The notes beneath the pieces were generated by a model, which saw nothing but the letters and a program-made list of their open reading frames with translations, was not told the origin of the DNA and did not search any database. Source: JBBQXY01 sp038209195 (lineage in GTDB: Bacteria > Chloroflexota > Ktedonobacteria > Ktedonobacterales > Ktedonobacteraceae). From it: DNA of 64,000 bases. The position numbers were made by a program, and so were the translations under genes. Below are positions 8,579 through 16,085 of the stretch, piece by piece (positions within the stretch are counted from its first letter, which is position 1; every line of letters starts with the position of its first letter). The stretch covers positions 16,411 to 80,410 of the forward strand of contig JBBQXY010000005.1 of the NCBI GenBank assembly GCA_038209195.1, written 5' to 3'.

Positions 8579-8699
8579 AAGCGGGGATGCAAGGGGCAGC
8601 CGCCCCTTGACTGCACCCTGTCCGAGGGACAGGTAATAGAGGGCTGCGCCCTAGTTCTCTCTCTCTTTCCTACCGCCGGAGGCGGCCTGTCCAATGAAG
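8579..8699 (+). repeat. Ktedonobacterial intergenic repeat, divergent copy A
   Basis: Starts AAGCGGGGATGCAAGGGGC, has the stem of inverted GGGGC/GCCCC, a CTGTCC..GGACAG stem not found in the other copies, GGGCTGCGCCC, and ends with ACCGCCGGAGGCGG and CCAATGAAG. It lies immediately upstream of the GH15 gene in the same orientation. Terminal inverted repeats are not clear in this copy. Confidence 0.75.
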
Positions 8700-8735
8700 A
8701 ACAAAAGTAGAAATCACAAAAAGAGGTGAAAGCTA

Positions 8736-10634
8736 ATGGATCAAACGAATCAAACGAACTCACAAGAATCTCCCCATCCCTCCCGCTCCTATCAACCTAT
8801 CGAGGACTACGCTATTATCGGCGACCTCCACACCGTAGCACTTGTGGGCAAAAATGGCTCCATCGATTGGTGCTGTATCCCATGCTTTGACTCCCCCAGC
8901 GTCTTCGGCTCCTTGCTCGACGTCAACAAAGGCGGCCATTTCCGCATTGCGCCACCTGACACCCCTGGCATGGGTCACAAACAACTTTATTTGCCAGAAA
9001 CGAATATCCTCATCACGCGCTTCCTCACCGTCGATGGCGTAGGCGAGATCACCGACTTCATGCCTATTAAACAAGAGGGTTCCGCTCGCCATCAGCATCA
9101 CATCATCCGTTCTGTAGCCGTTGTACGCGGCACTCTTTCTTTTGATATGCTATGCCGACCAGCCTTCAATTATGCACGCGATACGCATGAGGTACACCTA
9201 TCTAAAGATGGAGCTATCTTTCATAGTAAAAGTCTGTGCCTGGGACTGGCAACATCCGTACCACTTGAACAAGATGAAGAGGGCGGGGTTCGCGCCCATT
9301 TTACCTTGCACGAAGGACACGCGGTCCACTTTATTTTGGAAAGTGCTCAAGATAAAGATCTAGCACCGCTACGTCTCTCGCATGCACAGTACCACCAAGC
9401 CTTTCAAGGCACCATCAATTACTGGCGGCGGTGGCTCTCTCAATGTCAATATCATGGCAGGTGGCGTGAAGTCGTGTATCGGTCCGCCCTTGTCTTAAAA
9501 CTGCTTACCTATGCTCCAACGGGTGCGATTGTGGCGGCCGCCACCACCAGCTTACCAGAGACCATCGGCGGTCAGCGCAACTGGGATTACCGCTATACCT
9601 GGCTCCGCGATGCCTCGTTCTCACTCTACAGTCTGCTGACCCTCGGCTTCACAGAAGAGGCGCAGGCCTTCATGGGCTGGCTAGATGCGCGTTGCCATGA
9701 ACTTGATGCCAATGGCACCTTGCAGCCCATGTATGGTATTAAAGGCGAGCACGACCTGACAGAGTACACCCTCGATCATCTCGAAGGCTATCGTAAGAGT
9801 GGCCCTGTACGCATTGGCAACGGAGCCTATAAGCAAAACCAGCTTGACGTGTACGGTGAGCTGATGGACGCTATCTACATCTATAACCGCTACAGCACCA
9901 TTTCTTACGATTTATGGCAGAACTTACGTCGTTTACTGGAGTGGTTAGGCAATCATTGGCAGGACCCGGACGAAGGTATCTGGGAGGTTCGCGGTGGCCC
10001 GAAACGTTTTGTCCATTCACGCCTCATGTGCTGGGTAGCTTTTGATCGCGCATTGCGCCTGACACGCCATCGTGGCTTGCCTGCGCCCATGGGTGACTGG
10101 ATGCAAAAAAGTGCGGAAATCTACGAACAAATTATGCACGCTGGTTGGAACGAACAGAAACAAAGTTTTGTCCAATACTACGGTAGCGATGCGATTGATG
10201 CCAGTGCCTTACTCATGGTACTGACCAATTTCGCAGGTTCCACCGATCCGCGCATAATTTCCACCATCGATCGCATTCAAAAAGAGCTGACCAGCGATTC
10301 TCTGGTAAATCGCTACAATCCTAAAAAGGCAGCCGACGATGGATTGGGCAGTATCGAAGGCACCTTTAGCGCATGCAGTTTCTGGTTAGCTGAAAGTTTA
10401 GCACGGGCAGGCCGCCTGGACGAAGCACGCCTGATGCTGGAAAAGATGCTGACCTATAGCAATCACGTTGGCCTCTACGCCGAAGAGATTGGCCCCACAG
10501 GCGAAGCTCTGGGAAACTTTCCGCAGGCATTCACGCATCTCGCGCTCATCACCGCCTGCTATAATATTGACCAGATGCTCAATAAAACCTCAGGTCACTC
10601 CGCCATGAATTCTTTTGACGAAGCCAGTGGCTAA
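8736..10634 (+). CDS. Glycoside hydrolase family 15 protein (glucoamylase/trehalase type)
   Basis: 632 residues, with the N-terminal signature YQPIEDYAIIGDLHTVALVGKNGSIDWCCIPCFDSPS of bacterial GH15 proteins. The (alpha/alpha)6 barrel contains GGQRNWDYRYTWLRDASFSLYSL near residue 283. A Glu-rich block EGIWEVRGGPKRFVHS probably carries the general acid, and the late Glu is in LYAEEIGPTGEALGNFPQAFTHLAL, the usual catalytic-base region. No signal peptide, so cytoplasmic. The family includes glucoamylases, trehalases and glucodextranases. Trehalase-type activity is common for cytoplasmic members, but that is inference. It faces the LacI gene convergently, and a sugar ABC operon follows. Confidence 0.9.
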   Translation: MDQTNQTNSQESPHPSRSYQPIEDYAIIGDLHTVALVGKNGSIDWCCIPCFDSPSVFGSLLDVNKGGHFRIAPPDTPGMGHKQLYLPETNILITRFLTVDGVGEITDFMPIKQEGSARHQHHIIRSVAVVRGTLSFDMLCRPAFNYARDTHEVHLSKDGAIFHSKSLCLGLATSVPLEQDEEGGVRAHFTLHEGHAVHFILESAQDKDLAPLRLSHAQYHQAFQGTINYWRRWLSQCQYHGRWREVVYRSALVLKLLTYAPTGAIVAAATTSLPETIGGQRNWDYRYTWLRDASFSLYSLLTLGFTEEAQAFMGWLDARCHELDANGTLQPMYGIKGEHDLTEYTLDHLEGYRKSGPVRIGNGAYKQNQLDVYGELMDAIYIYNRYSTISYDLWQNLRRLLEWLGNHWQDPDEGIWEVRGGPKRFVHSRLMCWVAFDRALRLTRHRGLPAPMGDWMQKSAEIYEQIMHAGWNEQKQSFVQYYGSDAIDASALLMVLTNFAGSTDPRIISTIDRIQKELTSDSLVNRYNPKKAADDGLGSIEGTFSACSFWLAESLARAGRLDEARLMLEKMLTYSNHVGLYAEEIGPTGEALGNFPQAFTHLALITACYNIDQMLNKTSGHSAMNSFDEASG

Positions 10635-10660
10635 CATAGCCAGAATTGTATGAATGGCCT

Positions 10661-10825
10661 GTAGGGGCCGATTAGGCACATTGATGAAATACACTGGTCA
10701 TCCGTAGGGCGCGATTTATCGCCGCCACCGCCGATTTATCGGCCCGTCCCAGTAGCAGGATATCCAGTTTATTTCGTTAATAAGCATTATCGGCCCGCGC
10801 GGCTTGGCAGTAAATCGTCCCCTAC
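10661..10825. repeat. Inverted-repeat-bounded intergenic element (GTAGGGGCCGATT family)
   Basis: GTAGGGGCCGATT (10661-10673) and AATCGTCCCCTAC (10813-10825) are imperfect inverted ends. Inside are the small hairpins GGCGCGATTTATCGCC and GCCGATTTATCGGC. The inner ~47 bp (10703-10750) recurs almost unchanged at 49961-50008 and 51748-51794. It lies between the convergent GH15 and LacI genes. Confidence 0.75.
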
Positions 10826-10863
10826 GCTTGCTTGCTATATCCTCTTATTCACACAAGTATCGT

Positions 10864-11874
10864 TCAACAAACTGGCGGAGCAGCAGTCGTACTACGCTCC
10901 ACTAACGTGGGCTTCAGACGAAACAGTTCTGCTGGCAGTAACGGATTCTTGATCAATTCTATCAACTTATCCACCCCTAACGTTCCCATTTTATGCATCG
11001 GTTGCTGCACCGTACTGAGTTCAAGTAATTCAGAAAGCTCAATACCATCATAACCAATCACAGATAAATCCCTCGGCACCGTTATGCCAAGGGATCGGAC
11101 AGCTTCCAGCACTCCTACAGCTTGTACATCCGAGGCCGCAAAAATTGCCGTGGGTCGCACGCCTCGTGTCAAAAGTTGCAGAGCCGCTTTCTTCCCACCC
11201 TGACGATCCCATTCAGTCGTCAATGCTAGCTCTGGCTCAAATTGCAACCCTGCTTCTCCAAAAGCCCGATGCATCCCAATCAAACGATCGTTGGCCTGAT
11301 TAAACTTGAATTGCCCTTCAATGATGCCATTGATAAAACCTATGTGTTTATGACCCTTTTCTATCAAACAACTAACGGCTTGATATGCCCCATCCACATT
11401 ATCAACCACAAATGAGGTCAAGCAGGGACTATATGCATCGAGTAATACCACTGGCATATTCATATCCCGCATCCCCTGCGCAATTTCATCATCCGGCGTT
11501 AAAGAAAGTATCACCAATCCATCAACTTTGCGATGCATTGGTACCTCTGTAAAGTAACGATCTCGTTGCGCATCCGTTTCAACGTTATATAAGATAAGGT
11601 CCTTGCCCAACTGGGCCAAGGCGGTTTCAATGCCACGTAGCACCTCCATGAAGAACGGACGCGTAAAAAATGGCACCAATACACCGATTGAACCAGTTCG
11701 TTTAGAAATCATACTACGCGCAATGGGATTCGGCTTATATTGAAGTTGACGAATAGCCACTTCAACTTTCGCCCGCGTACCGGCTTTGACACTTGGACTG
11801 TTATTGATTACCCTCGAGACAGTCCCAATTCCGACACCGGCGGCGCGCGCTACATCATGAATGGTTGCTGTCAT
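10864..11874 (-). CDS. LacI-family transcriptional regulator
   Basis: 336 residues. Residues 1-50 (TIHDVARAAGVGIGTVSRVINNSPSVKAGTRAKVEVAIRQLQYKPN) are the canonical LacI helix-turn-helix plus hinge helix. The rest is a periplasmic-binding-protein-like sugar domain with GVLVPFFTRPFFMEVLRGIE and SVIGYDGIELSELLELSTVQQP. It faces away from the sugar ABC operon. Two palindromes centred on GAAACGTTTC lie in the intergenic region, one in its own 5' leader, so it probably represses itself and the transporter. The inducer is likely the transported sugar. Confidence 0.92.
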   Translation of the reverse strand: MTATIHDVARAAGVGIGTVSRVINNSPSVKAGTRAKVEVAIRQLQYKPNPIARSMISKRTGSIGVLVPFFTRPFFMEVLRGIETALAQLGKDLILYNVETDAQRDRYFTEVPMHRKVDGLVILSLTPDDEIAQGMRDMNMPVVLLDAYSPCLTSFVVDNVDGAYQAVSCLIEKGHKHIGFINGIIEGQFKFNQANDRLIGMHRAFGEAGLQFEPELALTTEWDRQGGKKAALQLLTRGVRPTAIFAASDVQAVGVLEAVRSLGITVPRDLSVIGYDGIELSELLELSTVQQPMHKMGTLGVDKLIELIKNPLLPAELFRLKPTLVERSTTAAPPVC

Positions 11875-11908
11875 TGTATTCAGCCTTATTTGTCATTAGC
11901 TGCCACCA

Positions 11909-11923
11909 TTGAAACGTTTCCAA
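11909..11923. promoter_or_regulatory. LacI-type operator 1 (autoregulatory)
   Basis: TTGAAACGTTTCCAA, with a perfect 10-bp GAAACGTTTC core at 11911-11920, 35 bp upstream of the lacI-type start codon and downstream of its predicted promoter. The central CG palindrome is typical of LacI-family operators. Confidence 0.75.
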
Positions 11924-11952
11924 AAATAAGAACGCTCATAGTGCCTTCCCTG

Positions 11953-11982
11953 AGCATAGCATACCTAAATATATCGTGTAAA
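11953..11982 (-). promoter_or_regulatory. Promoter of the LacI-type gene
   Basis: On the minus strand TTTACA (11982-11977), 18 nt, TATGCT (11958-11953). Operator 1 falls about 25-35 nt downstream of the expected start, a roadblock position. Confidence 0.45.
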
Positions 11983-12056
11983 GCCTTTTTACATAGGCTT
12001 CGCTCTACGCTTGAGATGCACTACCCTAGCTACTCGAAAATTTATGTGCTTTCCTA

Positions 12057-12085
12057 TTTACAATCACAGCTTTTTATGGTATTGT
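12057..12085 (+). promoter_or_regulatory. Promoter of the sugar ABC operon
   Basis: TTTACA (12057-12062), 17 nt, TATTGT (12080-12085). The start would be ~12092, directly before operator 2. Confidence 0.4.
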
Positions 12086-12098
12086 TACATCATAGTTA

Positions 12099-12112
12099 TG
12101 GAAACGTTTCCA
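12099..12112. promoter_or_regulatory. LacI-type operator 2 (sugar ABC operon)
   Basis: TGGAAACGTTTCCA is a perfect 14-bp palindrome sharing its core with operator 1. It is placed where a bound repressor would block transcription of the ABC operon. Confidence 0.8.
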
Positions 12113-12528
12113 AATTAACGTAGGCTGTCCCCTGTCACTGCTATCTGCTGGGCTTGCTTTTTTTCTAATTTTGCGTAATCATATACATTAGCATGGACGC
12201 CATTATTTGAAAGATTCAACTTCAACAGAGCAATATAGCACAGAATTGGAAAGGAGCTGCGTCGCCTATCTTCTTTCGTTAGTGTTATTTTGTAGAGGTT
12301 AAGGCACCTCTCGCGCAAACAACCTTTCATTCACCTCTCTTTTGTAACTTTCTTCTTGGGAGGTGTTGATTGTCCCTCCATTTATCAACGGTGATTTCAT
12401 AGGGAAGGGAAGTTTAGATGTCGTGTGAGTTCAAGGAGAACTACAACGTATGTTATCCATGCGTGGTTCTTTGTTGATCTGCGTTCGTCTATGTACGACC
12501 CTTTTACGACCCATTAGGAGGTTTAGAC
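12113..12528 (+). other. Long 5' leader of the sugar ABC operon
   Basis: If transcription starts near 12092, about 430 nt precede the first codon. I see no open frame worth calling here and no riboswitch I recognise. AGGAGG at 12516-12521 is the ribosome site for the ATG at 12529. A further promoter inside this stretch cannot be excluded. Confidence 0.4.
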
Positions 12529-13864
12529 ATGGTTCCTGAACAGCGTGACGCCCTCGACGAAATTATTGGTAAAATCCGCACCGGACGTATGGAACCGTCG
12601 CACGTTCCTCGAACGTGCCATTGCCATTGGCCTGTCCAGCACAGTAGCTGGTTCACTCCTCGAAGCCTGTGGTGGTGGCGGCGGTACCACTACCAGTGGT
12701 CCAACAACCATTGTCTGGCAAACTGAGAATGATGCCTCGGGTGCCTATTCGTCAATTGTAGACACCTACAACTCGACCAACAAAGATAATGTCCATGTTA
12801 TCTGGCACAACGGCCCATCCGACACATCTACTCTTATCACCCTCTATGATAATACACTCCGTGCCCGAAGTGCCTCATTTGATGTGTTTAACATAGACGT
12901 TGTCTGGCCCGCCCAATTCTCCTCCAATGGCTGGACTTTGGACCTTACGAGCCGCTGGCCCGCGAGCGACCGCGCGAAGTACCTTCCAGGCCCCGTCAAG
13001 TCCTGCACCTACAATGGCGCGGTCGTGGCCGCGCCGATGCGTACAGACCTGGGCATCCTCTATTACCGCACAGACATCATCTCAACTCCACCCACCACCT
13101 TTGACGAACTGACGAGCATGGCCAAGAGCAGCCTATCTAAGACCAAAATCGGCTATGCCTGGCAGGGAATACAGGGCGAGGCGTTGGTGTGCGACTTTGT
13201 GGAGGTGCTGGCCGGGTATGGCGGATCAGTCCTTGATCCCAACAATTCGAAGAGTGTGGTCGTTAACAGCCCGCAGGGGGTACAGGCCCTCACAGAGATG
13301 GCAAGCTGGGTCGGCACAATCTCGCCTATTGCGATCACTACGTATGCTGAAGAAGCCTGTCGCCAGGCCTTCCAGAATGGTGACGCCACCTTCATGCGCA
13401 ACTGGCCTTACGCCTACTCTCTAAGCAATGCCAGCGGTTCAAAGGTCGCCGGCAAGTTTGATATCCACTCCCTCCCCTATGGTGGCAGCGGCACTGTCGG
13501 GCATTCCGCTGTTGGTGGTTGGAATATGGCCATCAACGCCAACTCCAAGAGTCCAGATGCATCGTGGAGCTTTATGAAGTACGTGCTCGGCGCAGATGCG
13601 CAGAAGCTGTTAGCGACGAAAGGCTCGTATACACCTGCCCTCAGCAGTATCTACGACGACGCTGCGGTGAAGGCAGCGCAGCCGCTCTTCACGAAACTCG
13701 CACCGATTCTGCAAAATTCGCTGCCGCGCCCGGTTTCGCCCGTCTATACCGATCTTTCGAATCTCATTCAGGTCAACGTGCATCAGGCTCTTACGAAGCA
13801 GGCCACCCCTGCTGCAGCACTCAGTAATCTCCAGTCTCAACTGCAAACGCTAGTAAACAAATAA
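12529..13864 (+). CDS. Sugar ABC transporter substrate-binding lipoprotein, with apparent +1 frameshift
   Basis: The frame starting at ATG 12529, with AGGAGG 7 nt upstream, reads MVPEQRDALDEIIGKIRTGR and then runs off. The rest of the protein is in another frame from RRTFLERAIAIGLSSTV onward. One extra C near 12595-12596 accounts for the shift. The downstream frame alone could begin at a GTG (12545) but has no ribosome site there and an unlikely N-terminus. The mature part has a Tat-like RRTFL motif, a lipobox LLEAC followed by GGGG, and a family 1 solute-binding domain (TIVWQTENDASGAYSSIVDTYN...), ~440 aa. It delivers sugar to the two permeases that follow. It may be translated by frameshifting, be a real mutation, or be a sequence error. 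Confidence 0.8.
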
Positions 13865-13894
13865 CGTTTCGGAGATTGTAATTATCCAGTGCGA

Positions 13895-13927
13895 CCATGA
13901 GACAACCAATGGAAGGTTGTCTCATGG
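13895..13927 (+). promoter_or_regulatory. Intercistronic stem-loop
   Basis: CCATGAGACAACC and GGTTGTCTCATGG form a perfect 13-bp stem over AATGGAA, between the binding-protein and permease genes. No U run follows. Such stems commonly stabilise the binding-protein message relative to the permeases. Confidence 0.6.
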
Positions 13928-14006
13928 CCTGAATCCGAAGGTTGATTGCTTGTTGCTATCGTATTATTTGGCAGTCGCACAAAGCATGAAGAAGGGGAAA
14001 AGCGTC

Positions 14007-14939
14007 ATGTCGACGACAATACATACAGAAGTTCTACCTGTCCGTAGACAAACCTTGCGCCAGCGTTTAGATCTGGGCAGTGGAATATTCCCTTATTTTC
14101 TGGTGGCACCAACCATCATTATTATCGCACTGGTCGCCGCCTATCCTATCATCGATTCGATACGTCTCAGCCTCCTGAATAACCCATTAATTCCCTCTGG
14201 CTCGAATTTTGTTGGCTTACGCAACTATATCCAGGTTATCGGCGATCCAGCATTCCAGAGTTCGGTTGGCATCACAGTCGTCTTCAGCGTAGCGAGTGTC
14301 GCGCTAGAGACCATCGTTGGCTTGGCCGTTGCGCTACTAATGAACCAGGTCTTTCCAGGCCGCGGCTTGGTGCGCACCGCGATTCTTATCCCGTTCGCAT
14401 TTCCAACCATTGTCTCTGCGCAAATCTGGACTTTGATGTTGAACGCTCAAAACGGTGTCTTGACCTACGTGTTCCAATCTCTGCATATCCTGGCACAAGG
14501 AGATTCCTTATTGCGGACGCCGTCTGGAGTGGTAATTGCAGCAGTCATGATTGATGTCTGGAAAACCACGCCTTTTATGGCACTCCTCTTGCTCGCCGGT
14601 TTGCAAGTCATCCCCAACGAACTCTACGAGGCTGCAGGCGTCGATGGCAGCACTCGCTGGCAGCAGTTCTGGACGATTACCTTTCCATTACTCAGGAACG
14701 CGCTTTTTATTGCACTCCTGTTCCGTATCCTCGACGCGCTGCGCGCATTTGACCTGTTTTACGTACTCACCGGTGGCGGTCGCGAGATACAGACCATAGC
14801 GTTGTACTCCTACGCCAATATGTTTGTCGGGACGACATTCGACTTCGCTCCAGGCGTGGCGGCTGCCGTCATCCTCTTTATCATCTGCGCTGTGGTGGGT
14901 CTCATCGTCGTCTCGGCAACACGTATAAGCCAGAACTAG
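14007..14939 (+). CDS. Sugar ABC transporter permease (MalF/UgpA type)
   Basis: A ~310-residue membrane protein. It has six hydrophobic segments (first: FPYFLVAPTIIIIALVAAYPI) and the EAA loop NELYEAAGVDGSTRWQQFWTITFPLL, which docks the ATPase. ATG 14007 is chosen because AAGGGG lies upstream; a longer frame from 13917 would include part of the intercistronic hairpin. It forms the translocation channel with the next gene's product. The ATP-binding subunit is not in the operon, as is usual when one MsmK-like ATPase serves several importers. Confidence 0.9.
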   Translation: MSTTIHTEVLPVRRQTLRQRLDLGSGIFPYFLVAPTIIIIALVAAYPIIDSIRLSLLNNPLIPSGSNFVGLRNYIQVIGDPAFQSSVGITVVFSVASVALETIVGLAVALLMNQVFPGRGLVRTAILIPFAFPTIVSAQIWTLMLNAQNGVLTYVFQSLHILAQGDSLLRTPSGVVIAAVMIDVWKTTPFMALLLLAGLQVIPNELYEAAGVDGSTRWQQFWTITFPLLRNALFIALLFRILDALRAFDLFYVLTGGGREIQTIALYSYANMFVGTTFDFAPGVAAAVILFIICAVVGLIVVSATRISQN

Positions 14940-14967
14940 TCGACGTCTACAGAAAGTGAGGTATGTC

Positions 14968-15867
14968 ATGGCTATTCGAGACCAAGTCCTCCCATCGGCA
15001 CAGACACGAGTCGCCGACACCGTCCCCAAGCGTAAAACGAATTACGGAGCCATTGGTCGCTATATTGCGGTGGCCATTGTGCTTTTCATCGCGCTGGCTC
15101 CCTTCTACTGGACAGCGATCACCTCCATCAAGGTCGACTCCGAGATCAACCAGTCGCCACCGACCCTCTTCCCGCAGTCGTTTACCACGAAAAACTATTC
15201 GCAAGCCTTCTTAAGTGTGCAACCCGCCTTCGCGAAAGACCTGTTGAATAGCACCCTGGTCGCCATCTTTACCACCATTCTGGCGTTGGTCTTCGGCTCG
15301 ATTTGTGCCTATGCCATTGCCCGTACCAAGTTCGTGGGGAAAGCCGGGGTACTCGCTATCGTGCTCTCGGTGCAGATGTTCCCCCTCATCGCCCTCGTCG
15401 GGCCGCTGTTTGTCTTTTTCACCAACACCTGGAATGTCTACAATACCTATGTCGCGCTGATTATCCCCTACCTGGTCCTCGCCTTGCCCGTCACGGTCTA
15501 CTTCTTAACCTCCTTTTTCCGTGACCTGCCGCCTGATCTGGAGGAGGCCGCCCTGGTGGATGGCACAACGCGCTTAGGAGCATTGTGGCGCATCGTCTTG
15601 CCGCTCACGGCCCCAGGCGTCTTCACTACCGCCATCCTCTCGTTCATCACGGTGTGGAACGACTTCCTGTTTGGACTCACCTTGACGTCCGATTCCAATG
15701 CCCAGACAGTGACCGTCGCCATCCCTCTCTTCAACGGTGAACACTCGATTGCCTTTGGAGAAGTCTCCGCAGCCGCCATCATCGTCACCATTCCTCTGGT
15801 CGTAATGGTCCTATTCTTGCAACGCCGCATCGTCTCCGGTTTAACAGCCGGCGCCGTCAAAGGCTAG
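14968..15867 (+). CDS. Sugar ABC transporter permease (MalG/UgpE type)
   Basis: A ~299-residue partner permease. It has a typical MalG N-terminal helix (YIAVAIVLFIALAPFYWTAITSIK), a conserved NSTLVAIFTTILALVFGSICAYAIAR segment and the EAA loop DLEEAALVDGTTRLGALWRIVLPL. ATG 14968 is preferred over a GTG four codons earlier, which overlaps the GTGAGG ribosome site. It starts 28 bp after the first permease and is followed by a 50-bp palindromic terminator that closes the operon. Confidence 0.9.
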   Translation: MAIRDQVLPSAQTRVADTVPKRKTNYGAIGRYIAVAIVLFIALAPFYWTAITSIKVDSEINQSPPTLFPQSFTTKNYSQAFLSVQPAFAKDLLNSTLVAIFTTILALVFGSICAYAIARTKFVGKAGVLAIVLSVQMFPLIALVGPLFVFFTNTWNVYNTYVALIIPYLVLALPVTVYFLTSFFRDLPPDLEEAALVDGTTRLGALWRIVLPLTAPGVFTTAILSFITVWNDFLFGLTLTSDSNAQTVTVAIPLFNGEHSIAFGEVSAAAIIVTIPLVVMVLFLQRRIVSGLTAGAVKG

Positions 15868-15876
15868 CTACACCCA

Positions 15877-15926
15877 GAACAAGCAAGGCCATGGATGAGC
15901 ATGCTCATCCATGGCCTTGCTTGTTC
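15877..15926 (+). terminator. Terminator of the sugar ABC operon
   Basis: A perfect 50-bp palindrome (two 25-nt arms meeting at GAGCA/TGCTC) followed by TATTT. Confidence 0.85.
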
Positions 15927-15959
15927 TATTTGACTAATTCATCGAAAAGGCTATCAAAC

Positions 15960-15988
15960 TTGACGTTAGCACCCAGAAGAGATACAAT
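15960..15988 (+). promoter_or_regulatory. Promoter of typA
   Basis: TTGACG (15960-15965), exactly 17 nt, TACAAT (15983-15988): near-consensus sigma-70. Start expected ~15995, leaving a ~90-nt leader. Confidence 0.7.
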
Positions 15989-16026
15989 ATAGCTTGAGAG
16001 CATCGGTAAATAAAAGCTACTTTAAC

Positions 16027-16050
16027 ACCGGGCGATTGTAACCGTCCGGT
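16027..16050 (+). terminator. Terminator-like hairpin in the typA leader
   Basis: ACCGGGCG and CGTCCGGT pair over an 8-nt loop ATTGTAAC, followed at once by TTTCTTA. It sits between the promoter and the start codon, so it could be an attenuator. I do not see an alternative antiterminator. Confidence 0.45.
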
Positions 16051-16085
16051 TTTCTTATGTCTTCGAGGAGTTATCAACCAAAGTT

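Noticed and set aside
12115..12330. 71-codon minus-strand frame in the sugar-operon leader
   Set aside because: No ribosome site, overlaps the region after operator 2, and no recognisable protein.
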